A stretch of 64,000 nt of DNA, taken from NCBI GenBank assembly GCA_002403095.1, contig DHHC01000011.1, forward strand, positions 1 to 64,000. Reading direction: 5' to 3'. Origin of the DNA: Leptolinea sp. UBA4782. GTDB taxonomy: Bacteria; Chloroflexota; Anaerolineae; Anaerolineales; Anaerolineaceae. The notes under the pieces were generated by a model. That model saw only the letters and a program-made list of their open reading frames with translations, searched no databases and was not told the origin of the DNA. This document shows positions 41,102 through 49,926 of this stretch, piece after piece (within the stretch, counting starts at the first letter, position 1; every line of letters begins with the position of its first letter). The position numbers and the translations under genes were made by a program.

Positions 41102-42480
41102 ACAGACAGAACTGGAATGGGAAGAAAATACTGGTGCTTGGAGCTGCCCGCCAAGGGTTGGCCCTGGCGCGTTACCTGTCTTCCCATGGAGCCAATATTG
41201 TTCTGAATGATTACAAATCTCCTGACCTGTTTTCGGTTGACCTTCAATCATTGCAGGACCTGGGGGTGGAAATGGTTTTCGGATCCCATCCCGTGGAACT
41301 GCTAAACGGCATTGACCTGCTTTGCCTCTCCGGAGGTATCCCGTTATCCCTCCCAATCGTACAGCAAGCTGTTCATAAGGGTATCCCGCTTTCGAACGAT
41401 TCACAGGTATTCATGGAAGCTGTTCCTTGCCGCACCATTGGCATTACCGGATCTGCGGGTAAAACAACAACCACCACCCTCGTGGGCCGCATGGCAGAGG
41501 TTGGACACCCGGTAAAAGTTTGGGTTGGCGGAAATATCGGCCTGCCGTTGATCACTTTTGTGGACCAGATGCAGCCTGAAGACCTAGTGGTGATGGAACT
41601 TTCCAGTTTCCAGCTGGACCAGATGACCATCAGCCCGGATATTGCTGCCGTTCTTAACATTACACCCAACCACCTCGACCGGCACGGAACCATGCAGGCT
41701 TACATCGAGGCAAAATCTCAAATCCTGCTTCATCAATCAGCAAATAACGTTGCAGTGTTGAACCGTGATGACCCGGGCGCTTGGAGCCTGGCAGGGTCAG
41801 TTGTGGGTTCACTGGTTACCTTCGGTTTTAATCGGCCGGAAGGAGAATATCGCGGTACTTCTTTTGACCAAGGTTGGGTATGGCTGTCAACGGGCATAAA
41901 CGAAGAACAACTGATGCCACGTGAGATGATCATGCTGAAAGGCGACCACAATGTTTCTAATGTTCTGGCTGCATGTGCAATTGCCCACGCTGCCGGAATA
42001 ACCGCTGAAGCAATGGTGAATGGCGTAGCCGGTTTCAGCGGTGTACCCCACCGGTTGGAGCTTGTCCGCATATTACATGGGGTCGCCTGGTACAACGACT
42101 CGATCGCTACCGCACCCGAAAGGACAATGGCTGCTTTACGCTCCTTCCAGGAACCGGTTGTTTTACTCCTGGGCGGCAGGGATAAGAACCTGCCATGGGA
42201 TGAGCTGGTCTCGATGACAAACCAGGGCATCCGCCACATTGCGCTATTCGGTGAAGCAGCCCAGATGATCAAGAGTAAATTACAAGCTGCCAATGGCTCA
42301 TCAGCTACGTATTCGGTATCAATCAGCAGCACCTTGCAGGAGGCAATAAATGCTGCCCAAGCTGCAGCCAGACCGGGAGATATTGTCCTTCTCTCACCGG
42401 GCTGCACAAGTTTTGACGCTTTTAAAGACTTCGAAGAAAGAGGCGAAAAGTTTCGGCAATGGGTCAACAGACTTACGTAA
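41098..42480 (+). CDS. murD: UDP-MurNAc-L-alanine:D-glutamate ligase
   Basis: The 460-residue ligase has an N-terminal Rossmann domain (KILVLGAARQGLALARYL), the ATP loop GITGSAGKTTTTT (about 116-128), VMELSSFQLD and NITPNHLDRHGTM (about 186-198), and the C-terminal GGRDKNLPWDEL. It adds D-glutamate to UDP-MurNAc-L-alanine in the cytoplasm. ATGA overlap with mraY; 22-base overlap with ftsW. Confidence 0.95.
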   Translation: MNRQNWNGKKILVLGAARQGLALARYLSSHGANIVLNDYKSPDLFSVDLQSLQDLGVEMVFGSHPVELLNGIDLLCLSGGIPLSLPIVQQAVHKGIPLSNDSQVFMEAVPCRTIGITGSAGKTTTTTLVGRMAEVGHPVKVWVGGNIGLPLITFVDQMQPEDLVVMELSSFQLDQMTISPDIAAVLNITPNHLDRHGTMQAYIEAKSQILLHQSANNVAVLNRDDPGAWSLAGSVVGSLVTFGFNRPEGEYRGTSFDQGWVWLSTGINEEQLMPREMIMLKGDHNVSNVLAACAIAHAAGITAEAMVNGVAGFSGVPHRLELVRILHGVAWYNDSIATAPERTMAALRSFQEPVVLLLGGRDKNLPWDELVSMTNQGIRHIALFGEAAQMIKSKLQAANGSSATYSVSISSTLQEAINAAQAAARPGDIVLLSPGCTSFDAFKDFEERGEKFRQWVNRLT

Positions 42481-43703
42481 ATCCGGCATTTGTGCGGAAA
42501 ACCAACCTGACACCGCAGAAGGTGAAGATCGACTTGCCGCTTCTGGGCTGTGTCTTTGCCTTGCTGCTTACTGGAATCCTCTTTGTCTACTCATCCAGCT
42601 GGAATTATGTCCTCCGTGAAAATGCAGCCGCATCATATATCCTTGAACGGCAGTTGGTCTTTATTGTTATCGGTTTGATTGCAGCCCTTATCGCGTTCAA
42701 GGTAGATTACCACATATATATCAAATGGATCCTCTATCCAATGATCATCACGCTGGGGTTGTTGATTACAGTGTTCATTGTAGGAACCCAGGCGGTTGGT
42801 GTACCCACACGAGCCCTTTTCAATAATTCAGTTCAGCCTTCAGAGCTGGCGAAACTGGTGATCATCCTATACCTGGCAGTATGGATGAACAGTCATCATG
42901 AACAGTTGAATACATTCACGCTTGGCATCATTCCCCTGCTGGCTATCGTAGGTGGAACAGCTGCCCTGATTTTCATGCAGCCGGATATCAGTGCAACCTT
43001 GACGGTCGTGTTCCTGGGCGGTGCTTTGTTTTACCTCTCGGGTTCAAATTTCCGTCATGTCTTCTTCGCGCTGGCGATGGTCATCATGATTGGAACCATT
43101 GTTGTGCTGATCAGTTCGACAGGACAGGAACGCATAAGCGACTACCTGAATGGGTTGATGTCACTCCAGGATGCATCAGATCACGTCCGCCGCTCCCTCG
43201 AGGCTGTCGTGCGCGGTGGGATTTTCGGCGTAGGCATTGGCAAAGGAAGTACGAAATACCTTGGGCTGCCTGTCCCATGGACAGACAGCATATTCGCAGT
43301 CATCACTGAAGAAGCTGGCTTGTTGGGTGGAGTTTTTGTGATCGGTCTTTTCATGGTACTGGCCTGGCGCGGGATCAAGGTTGCCAAGAATGCTCCGGAC
43401 TTTCTCGGCAGGCTGATCGCAGGCGGCATCACCGTGTGGATTTTGTTTGAAGCGCTGATCAACATCGGCGTCATGGTAAATGTATTCCCATTTGCAGGCA
43501 ATGCCCTTCCCTTCATCAGCTATGGCGGTTCCAGCATGGTGACCACATTGACAGGGATAGGGATTTTGATGAATGTGGGTGTGCACAGCATGCCCGGCAA
43601 AAAACAGGCAGAGGAGTTTGGCGCACATGCGGTTGTTGATCTGCGCCGGCGGGACAGGAGGCGGAGTGTATCCCGCCCTAACAGTTCTGCAGGCACTCGG
43701 TAA
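42459..43703 (+). CDS. ftsW: FtsW/RodA family septal peptidoglycan glycosyltransferase
   Basis: The 414-residue SEDS protein has ten hydrophobic helices. NNSVQPSELAKLVIILYLAVWM (about 120-141) holds the conserved QPSE segment, followed by FMQPDISATLTVVFLGGALFYLSG, GGIFGVGIGKGSTKYLGLPVPWTDSIFAVITEEAGLLG, and the C-terminal LPFISYGGSSMV. It polymerises lipid II at the septum. The last 25 codons (basic tail) share DNA in another frame with the start of murG. Confidence 0.94.
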   Translation: MGQQTYVNPAFVRKTNLTPQKVKIDLPLLGCVFALLLTGILFVYSSSWNYVLRENAAASYILERQLVFIVIGLIAALIAFKVDYHIYIKWILYPMIITLGLLITVFIVGTQAVGVPTRALFNNSVQPSELAKLVIILYLAVWMNSHHEQLNTFTLGIIPLLAIVGGTAALIFMQPDISATLTVVFLGGALFYLSGSNFRHVFFALAMVIMIGTIVVLISSTGQERISDYLNGLMSLQDASDHVRRSLEAVVRGGIFGVGIGKGSTKYLGLPVPWTDSIFAVITEEAGLLGGVFVIGLFMVLAWRGIKVAKNAPDFLGRLIAGGITVWILFEALINIGVMVNVFPFAGNALPFISYGGSSMVTTLTGIGILMNVGVHSMPGKKQAEEFGAHAVVDLRRRDRRRSVSRPNSSAGTR

Positions 43704-44739
43704 CGCAGCTCAACCAGTTCTTTGGGTTGGCGGAGAAGGCGGAATGGAATCCGGCCTGGTAACGCGCTCCGGTATCCCTTATGAAACCATCCCTGCTGCT
43801 GGAGTGCATGGTGTCGGCCTGAAACAACTGCCAGCCAACCTATTCAAGCTTTTCCGCGGTTGGATGGCTTCCCGTCGTATCCTGCGCAGGTTCAATCCGG
43901 ATGTACTCCTCTTTACCGGCGGTTATGTCGCGGTACCCATGGCATTAGCTGCCCTGAAAAAGCAAACTTTATTGTATGTCCCGGATATTGAACCTGGTCT
44001 TGCACTAAGAGTCCTCGCCCGGTTCTCGGATGTCATTGCACTTACCGCTGAAGAAAGCCGTACATACTTTACTCAGTCAAAGAAGATGATTGTAACCGGA
44101 TATCCAGTTCGCAATCAACTAGGTGACTTTACAAAGGAATCTGGCAGGCAGGCACTCAGCCTGGATCAAGACAGGAAAGTGCTGCTTGTTTTTGGAGGAA
44201 GTAAAGGCGCCCGTTCCATCAACCGGGCAGTTATGGCTGTACTGCCTGATCTGCTCCACGAAATGCAGGTAGTGCACATCACCGGCACACTGGATTGGGA
44301 AGAAGCCGCTGCTGAGGCTGCCCGCATCCCGGCAGAACTGGCTGCAAGTTACCACCCTTATCCCTATTTGCATGAGGAGATGGGCGCTGCCCTGGCTGCA
44401 GCCGACCTGGTAGTCTCCCGTGCTGGGGCATCTGTGCTTGGCGAGTTCCCTTTGTTTGGCCTGCCGGCCATTCTGGTTCCGTACCCGTTTGCCTGGCGCT
44501 ACCAGAAAGTAAATGCGGATTACCTTGTCCGCCATCAGGCTGCCGTCCTGCTGGAAAACGAACAGCTTGCTTCCAGGCTGCTTTCCACCATCCAAGGACT
44601 AATCAGGGATGAAGGAAGGCTTTCAGAACTGGGCAAAGCCATGAAGTTGCTATCCAGGCCTCAAGCAGCAGCTGATATTGCTGCAGTGCTAACTTCCCTG
44701 GCTGCAGGAAACCGTGCTTCTTCCGGAGGAGCCGCATGA
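43627..44739 (+). CDS. murG: UDP-GlcNAc:lipid I N-acetylglucosaminyltransferase, variant
   Basis: The 370-residue GT-B enzyme begins MRLLICAGGTGGGVYPALTVLQAL. In canonical MurG the glycine loop reads GGTGGHxxP; here the histidine is glycine. The usual HEQN motif is replaced by PDIEPGLAL (about 120-128). The second half keeps VFGGSKGARSINRAV, YLHEEMGAALAAADLVVSRAGASVLGE and QKVNADYL. It should make lipid II. The start, with GAGGAG ten bases upstream, lies 77 bases inside ftsW. Confidence 0.9.
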   Translation: MRLLICAGGTGGGVYPALTVLQALGNAAQPVLWVGGEGGMESGLVTRSGIPYETIPAAGVHGVGLKQLPANLFKLFRGWMASRRILRRFNPDVLLFTGGYVAVPMALAALKKQTLLYVPDIEPGLALRVLARFSDVIALTAEESRTYFTQSKKMIVTGYPVRNQLGDFTKESGRQALSLDQDRKVLLVFGGSKGARSINRAVMAVLPDLLHEMQVVHITGTLDWEEAAAEAARIPAELAASYHPYPYLHEEMGAALAAADLVVSRAGASVLGEFPLFGLPAILVPYPFAWRYQKVNADYLVRHQAAVLLENEQLASRLLSTIQGLIRDEGRLSELGKAMKLLSRPQAAADIAAVLTSLAAGNRASSGGAA

Positions 44740-45275
44740 TCAGTTTACAAGTTCTCTTCTGGGTTTTCATCATTTTATTTGCGGTGATCGGTATTACACG
44801 CGGCTGGGCAAAAGAACTGCTGGTCCTTTTCTCGGTCATCCTCGGTCTTTTCCTTCTGGGTGTACTGGAAAAATATGTACCGTATGTCAGGGATGATCTG
44901 ATGACACAGTCTGGCGATACAGTGTTCTGGTTAAGGTTTGGCGTTATCGTGGTCCTGGTTTTCTTCGGATATGAAACACCCAACCTGCCCAGGCTGGCTG
45001 AAAGTCCCAAGTTCATGCGAGAAAAGTTCCAGGATTCACTGCTTGGTTTCTTCCTGGGTGCCATCAATGGCTTCATGATCTTCGGAACATTATGGTATTT
45101 CCTGGATGCAGCCGGTTATCCCTTTGATGTTATCACTGCCCCGGTAGCTGGAACTGCGGCAGGTGATGCAGCCTTGAAATTGCTCGCATTTCTGCCTCCA
45201 GAATTCTTATCGATACCGGTTATTTACTTTGCAGTTGCTATTTGTTTTGCATTTGTTTTGGTGGTGTTTATCTGA
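44736..45275 (+). CDS. CvpA-like multi-pass membrane protein
   Basis: The 179-residue protein has about four hydrophobic segments, an early FAVIGITRGWAKELLVLFSVILG resembling the CvpA family, and a central charged loop (PNLPRLAESPKFMREKFQDSLLG). Its ATG overlaps the murG stop and its own stop overlaps the murC start (TGATG), so it is embedded in the cell-wall operon. CvpA proteins influence envelope integrity or secretion, but no reaction is known. Confidence 0.65.
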   Translation: MISLQVLFWVFIILFAVIGITRGWAKELLVLFSVILGLFLLGVLEKYVPYVRDDLMTQSGDTVFWLRFGVIVVLVFFGYETPNLPRLAESPKFMREKFQDSLLGFFLGAINGFMIFGTLWYFLDAAGYPFDVITAPVAGTAAGDAALKLLAFLPPEFLSIPVIYFAVAICFAFVLVVFI

Positions 45276-46666
45276 TGGAACACATACACTTCATCGGCAT
45301 TGGAGGAACCGGGCTTTCTGCCATCGCACGCGTGCTCCTGGAAAGCGGCTATACGGTGAGCGGTTCTGACCGGTCTGACACTCCCCTGGGACGCGACCTT
45401 GCAAGCGCTGGGATCAAGGTTGTGGTAGGTCACGATGCCCGGAATGTGCGAGGTGCTGATGTAGTTGTACGGTCTTCCGCAGTACCAGATGACAACCCCG
45501 AGGTAATCGCTGCTGTTGCAGCCGGCATCCCCGTTCTCAAACGCGCTGCATTCCTGGGCAGGTTAATGCAGGGAAAGTTGAGCATTGCGGTTGCGGGTAC
45601 GCATGGCAAGACGACGACCACCGCAATGATTTCCTGGGTATTTACCGCCCTCGGTAAAGATCCCAGCTACATTATTGGAGGTGTTTCGAAAAACCTCGCA
45701 AGCAATGCGCATGCAGGCAAGGGCAACATCTTCATTATAGAAGCAGATGAGTATGACCGCATGTTCCTTGGTCTTGAGCCGGATTTTGCAGTCATCAATA
45801 CCCTGGAACATGACCATCCCGACTGTTTTCCAACACTGCAGGACTACCAGCAGGCCTTTATTGATTTTGTTCACTGCATCAAGCCTGGCGGCCACCTGTT
45901 CATCTGCCGCGATAATGCCGGGGCGTTCAGATTGGCAGGTGCTGCACAGGCCACCAGGAAAGTATGGACCTTTGGCCTGGAGCCATCAGCAGATTACCAC
46001 GCACGCAGCCTTGAAGTGAATGATGCAGGAGGTTTTTCATTTAAGTTAGTGTTTAAACCCTGGGGAAACAGCGCCGAAGTTGCTGTACCTGTCAGCCTGC
46101 AAGTGCCCGGAGAGCATAATGTCCGGAATGCACTGGCGGCTTTGGCAGTCTGCCACCAGGCTGGGCTGGACCTGGAGCAAGCCTCTGCAGTTCTGGCGCA
46201 ATTCAGCGGTGTTGGGCGCCGTTTTGATGTACTGGGAACAGTTGGAGGGGTGACAGTTATTGATGATTATGCCCACCACCCTACCGAGATCCAGGCCACC
46301 CTCGCAGCTGCCCGCAGCCGCTATGGGAACAGGAGAATCGTCGTTGTCTGGCAGCCGCATACTTACTCCCGCACAATCGCGCTGCTGGATGCTTTCAGTT
46401 CCGCTTTCCAGGCTGCCAGTGAGGTCTACGTGACGGAAATCTATGCAGCCAGGGAATCCAACCCGCAGATCACCGGCGAACAGCTTGCAGAAAAGATCAA
46501 CCATCCTGAGGTGCAGTTTCTGCCTTCCCTCGTAAAGGCGCACGATCTCTTGCTGCAAAAATTACGACCGGGCGATGTACTGCTGGTTTTGTCTGCTGGA
46601 GATGCAGACCAGATCAGCCGGAATGTCATTTCAGGATTACAGAAATTGGAGGTGAACCATGAATAG
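45275..46666 (+). CDS. murC: UDP-MurNAc:L-alanine ligase
   Basis: The 463-residue ligase opens HIHFIGIGGTGLSAIARVLLESGYTVSGSD, has the ATP loop VAGTHGKTTTTAM (about 107-119), EADEYDRMFLGLEPDFAVI and NTLEHDHPD, then DDYAHHPTEIQATL and WQPHTYSRT. It attaches the first amino acid to UDP-MurNAc. The start codon overlaps the preceding stop. The 3' end overlaps a 59-codon gene by eight bases. Confidence 0.96.
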   Translation: MEHIHFIGIGGTGLSAIARVLLESGYTVSGSDRSDTPLGRDLASAGIKVVVGHDARNVRGADVVVRSSAVPDDNPEVIAAVAAGIPVLKRAAFLGRLMQGKLSIAVAGTHGKTTTTAMISWVFTALGKDPSYIIGGVSKNLASNAHAGKGNIFIIEADEYDRMFLGLEPDFAVINTLEHDHPDCFPTLQDYQQAFIDFVHCIKPGGHLFICRDNAGAFRLAGAAQATRKVWTFGLEPSADYHARSLEVNDAGGFSFKLVFKPWGNSAEVAVPVSLQVPGEHNVRNALAALAVCHQAGLDLEQASAVLAQFSGVGRRFDVLGTVGGVTVIDDYAHHPTEIQATLAAARSRYGNRRIVVVWQPHTYSRTIALLDAFSSAFQAASEVYVTEIYAARESNPQITGEQLAEKINHPEVQFLPSLVKAHDLLLQKLRPGDVLLVLSAGDADQISRNVISGLQKLEVNHE

Positions 46667-46838
46667 GGCATTCAATGATTATTACATGGACTCAAACGAT
46701 ACCGACATGCTTGAACAAGAACCGCTGGATTATTTCCAGTTCTTCCCTGTAGAAAGGTTGTCGGTTGAGGAGAGGGAACAAGTCACCAAGTTGATCGATT
46801 TCCTCAAGCGTTATGAACCGGAGGGGAAGGGTCAGTGA
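46659..46838 (+). CDS. Small 59-residue protein between murC and murB
   Basis: The ORF starts at an ATG with GGAGGTG four bases upstream and lies in a different frame from both neighbours. It overlaps murC by eight bases, and its stop overlaps the murB GTG start (GTGA). The product is acidic (MNRAFNDYYMDSNDTDMLEQ at the start) with a predicted amphipathic helix near the end (VEEREQVTKLIDFLKRY). I recognise no family. The tight coupling on both sides makes it a real gene. Confidence 0.75.
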   Translation: MNRAFNDYYMDSNDTDMLEQEPLDYFQFFPVERLSVEEREQVTKLIDFLKRYEPEGKGQ

Positions 46839-47767
46839 CGGATCTTATGCAGGCGGTTTCCCGGCTAAAAGCAGTTCTCGGAGAAAAACTCCAGGAGAAA
46901 ATGCCCCTGGCAGGTTTTACCACTGCCCAGATAGGCGGACCTGCAGCCGGCCTGGTCATCGCAGATTCGGTTGCCAGCCTTGAAGAGGCGGTCAGCGCTT
47001 GCTGGCAGCTGGACATCCCCTGCAAAGTGCTCGGTAATGCATCCAATGTTCTCATCAGCGACCGCGGATTTGAAGGCGTAATTGTCATCAACCGGGCTAA
47101 ATCTATCCGCTTCAACCTGAATGCAGAGCCTGTAACCGTGCTGGCTGCTTCTGGCAGCAACCTGGGCGGTTTAGCCCGCCAGGCAGGTATCCAAGGGTTG
47201 AGCGGATTGGAATGGGCAGCAACAGTTCCAGGCACCGTGGGCGGGGCTGTTTACGGGAACGCAGGAGCCCATGGCAGTGACATCCAGGCTAACCTCGAGA
47301 TGGCAGAAATCTTGCATCCAATCTCAGGTAAGGAAAAGTGGACCTGCGGGCAGTTTGAGTATGCCTACCGCTCGAGTGTGCTTAAGCGCACCCGGAGCCA
47401 GGCAGTAATTCTAACAGCCCTGTTCAGGCTCACCCAAAGCACAAAAGAAGAAGTTATGGCACGCATGGATACATTCAACACGCGCCGCCGCGCCACCCAG
47501 CCGCCTGGAGCCAGCATGGGTTCGATGTTCAAGAACCCGGCTGGTGATTTCGCCGGCCGGCTGATTGAAGCTGCAGGGCTTAAAGGGCAGCGCATCGGCG
47601 GCGCAGAGATCAGTAGCATGCATGCCAATTTCATGGTTAATCATGAAAACGCAACCGCCAGTGATGTTTACCGGTTGATCCGGCTGGCACAACAGAAGGT
47701 GAAAGAACAATCTGGCATCAAACTCGAGCTGGAAATCGAATTATTAGGTGAATGGGATGAAATCTAA
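46835..47767 (+). CDS. murB: UDP-N-acetylenolpyruvoylglucosamine reductase
   Basis: The 310-residue flavoenzyme has the FAD-binding LGNASNVLISDRGFEGVVI-type segment (about 66-83), GLSGLEWAATVPGTVGGAVYGNAGAHG (about 121-147), YAYRSSVLK and the catalytic-serine region GASMGSMFKNPAGDFAGRLIEAAG. The short form of the C-terminal region suggests type II MurB. It makes UDP-MurNAc from the enolpyruvyl precursor with NADPH. GTG start with GAGGGGAAGGG upstream. Confidence 0.95.
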   Translation: MTDLMQAVSRLKAVLGEKLQEKMPLAGFTTAQIGGPAAGLVIADSVASLEEAVSACWQLDIPCKVLGNASNVLISDRGFEGVIVINRAKSIRFNLNAEPVTVLAASGSNLGGLARQAGIQGLSGLEWAATVPGTVGGAVYGNAGAHGSDIQANLEMAEILHPISGKEKWTCGQFEYAYRSSVLKRTRSQAVILTALFRLTQSTKEEVMARMDTFNTRRRATQPPGASMGSMFKNPAGDFAGRLIEAAGLKGQRIGGAEISSMHANFMVNHENATASDVYRLIRLAQQKVKEQSGIKLELEIELLGEWDEI

Positions 47768-48929
47768 GATCAACATTGGCGTAATCTTCGGGGGAAGGTC
47801 TGGCGAGCATGATGTCTCACTCATGTCAGCCAGGTCTGTCATGGCTGCCTTAAACCCGGTTGCAGACCCCAGTTTTCCCTTTGAAGACCTGCCAGCTGGC
47901 AAAGCCAATGCAGAAAAATATTCCATTACACCGATTGGTATTTCCCGTGAGGGGAAATGGTTTAGCGGTGAGAATTTGCGTGAAGCGCTGCTTAAAGAGG
48001 ATTTACAAGGACTGACCCCCGTTGTTCTACTGCCTGAACCCGGCAATGCCATGTTATACGCCCGCAGGGAAAGCCCACATGGCACATTGTTGGAGCCGCT
48101 GGTTAAGCTGGATGTGATTTTCCCGGTATTGCACGGCACTTTCGGCGAAGATGGCACCCTGCAGGGTTTGTTTGAACTGGCAGAAGTTGCTTATGTCGGT
48201 GCAGGTGTGCTTGCATCCTCCGTGGGCATGGACAAGATCCTTTTCAAGGATCTGATGCGCACACATGGCATTCCAGTCGTGGAATACCTGGCTTTCAGCC
48301 GCGATGAGATCGAAAGTGCACCTGACATGGTTCTGGAAGCATGTGAGAAACTGGCAGCCTATCCGTTATTCGTCAAGCCAGCGAACATGGGTTCGTCAGT
48401 TGGGATCAGCAAGTGCAATAACCGCTCCAGCCTATTTGAAGGATTAAAAGAAGCTGCCCGGTTCGATCGCCGCATTCTGGTTGAGCGCGGCGTTAATGGG
48501 CGCGAGATTGAATTGAGCGTACTTGGTAACAATCACCCCGCAGCCTCCAGCCCGGGCGAGATTTGCCCCAAGATGGAGTTTTACTCATACGAAGCCAAGT
48601 ATATCGATGACAGCACGGAGTTGCGCATCCCCGCTCCGCTGGATGATGAGACCATCCAGCAGGCAAAAGAGACCGCAATTCGTGTTTACCAGGCAATTGA
48701 TTGCGCGGGTATGGCAAGGGTGGATTTCCTCCTGGACAGGGATTCCAGCACCCTGTATGTCAATGAAGTGAACACGATTCCGGGTTTCACCAGCATCAGC
48801 ATGTACCCGAAATTATGGAATTATGACGGGATTTCTTATCCCGAATTGGTCGACAGGTTAGTGACCCTGGCTTTAGAACGCAAAGCAGAAAATGCATTAA
48901 CAGTTCGCACTTACGGGAGCAAAGCATGA
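47757..48929 (+). CDS. ddl: D-alanine-D-alanine ligase
   Basis: The 390-residue ATP-grasp enzyme begins INIGVIFGGRSGEHDVSLMSARSV, and has FPVLHGTFGEDGTLQGLFELAEVAYVGAGVLASSVGMDK (about 121-159), FVKPANMGSSVGISK and the C-terminal metal-binding VNEVNTIPGFTSISMYPKLW. It forms D-Ala-D-Ala for MurF. ATG at 47757 has AGGTG six bases upstream and overlaps murB by 11 bases. Confidence 0.95.
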   Translation: MKSKINIGVIFGGRSGEHDVSLMSARSVMAALNPVADPSFPFEDLPAGKANAEKYSITPIGISREGKWFSGENLREALLKEDLQGLTPVVLLPEPGNAMLYARRESPHGTLLEPLVKLDVIFPVLHGTFGEDGTLQGLFELAEVAYVGAGVLASSVGMDKILFKDLMRTHGIPVVEYLAFSRDEIESAPDMVLEACEKLAAYPLFVKPANMGSSVGISKCNNRSSLFEGLKEAARFDRRILVERGVNGREIELSVLGNNHPAASSPGEICPKMEFYSYEAKYIDDSTELRIPAPLDDETIQQAKETAIRVYQAIDCAGMARVDFLLDRDSSTLYVNEVNTIPGFTSISMYPKLWNYDGISYPELVDRLVTLALERKAENALTVRTYGSKA

Positions 48930-49924
48930 GAACAAGCAGCACCTCAACCCCATCCACACGCGCTGACAAACTGCGGGCGGAGCGAAGCCAAAAAACCCAG
49001 CAGCGCATCAACAGCGCTGGTTTGCAGGTGAAAAACACCCCTGCACCTAGGCCTGCAGTTACCGTTCGCGGAAGCCGGGGCACCCCCGTAGCCAAGCGCG
49101 CTTACAGCCGTCCTCGCAGGCAATACGCCTTTAGTGTAGGTACATCCGGAGTTGAAATGCTCACCCCCGCGATTCCAGTGTTCAATCCCGGTTGGCGCCT
49201 GCTTTCTGCCGTCCTCACGGTACTTTCTGCTTGCCTGCTGATCCTGATCACTAACCTGAATGACTTCCGTGTCCAACAGCCGGTCTTATTCGGCTTTGAA
49301 CGGGTGACCGCAGCAGATATTGAAAACGTCATGATGCTGAGCGGAGAACCTATTTATGCCATCAATCCCGATGAAATCGCAGTCCAGCTGCAGAACACTT
49401 TTCCTGAGCTGACAAATATCCATGTAAGGGCTAACTTCCCATCGAATGTAATCATTACAGCCATTGAACGGCAGCCTGTCATCGCCTGGGAGCAGGGCGA
49501 TGCTGCATCCTGGATTGATGCTGAAGGATATGTCTTTGCCCCGCGTGGCGAAGCGGCCATTGCACTAACCATTTTGTCAGAGGATGCGCCTCCATTACAG
49601 CAGATCTCAAATGAAGCCGGCGATGTAAAAGATGAAGAAGCCCTCATCCCGCCCCAGCGTGTAAAAACAGACATTATGCAAGCTGCCCAAAAACTGAGTG
49701 AACAGCTTGGCACCGGTGCAGTGATCGTTTACAGCGCAGACCAAGGCCTTGGCTGGAGTGATCCACGCGGCTGGAAAGTGTTTATTGGTTCGAGCTTGAA
49801 CAATATCGATGCAAAAGTGAAAGTTTACCGCACCCTGGTAGATAAGGTGCTGGCTCAAGGTGTACAGCCGGTTGTGTTCAATGTGGAGTTCCTGGATGCA
49901 CCTTATTACCGTCTGGAGCAATGA
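48926..49924 (+). CDS. ftsQ: Cell division protein FtsQ/DivIB
   Basis: The 332-residue protein has a long basic cytoplasmic N-terminus (about 1-85, rich in Arg/Ser/Thr/Pro), one transmembrane helix (about 92-112), then a POTRA domain (VTAADIENVMMLSGEPIYAINPDEIAVQLQNTFPELTNIHVRANFPSNVIITAIERQPV, about 130-190) and a beta domain. It recruits the FtsL/FtsI complex. Position before ftsA confirms it. ATGA overlap with ddl. Confidence 0.88.
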   Translation: MRTSSTSTPSTRADKLRAERSQKTQQRINSAGLQVKNTPAPRPAVTVRGSRGTPVAKRAYSRPRRQYAFSVGTSGVEMLTPAIPVFNPGWRLLSAVLTVLSACLLILITNLNDFRVQQPVLFGFERVTAADIENVMMLSGEPIYAINPDEIAVQLQNTFPELTNIHVRANFPSNVIITAIERQPVIAWEQGDAASWIDAEGYVFAPRGEAAIALTILSEDAPPLQQISNEAGDVKDEEALIPPQRVKTDIMQAAQKLSEQLGTGAVIVYSADQGLGWSDPRGWKVFIGSSLNNIDAKVKVYRTLVDKVLAQGVQPVVFNVEFLDAPYYRLEQ

Positions 49925-49926
49925 TT

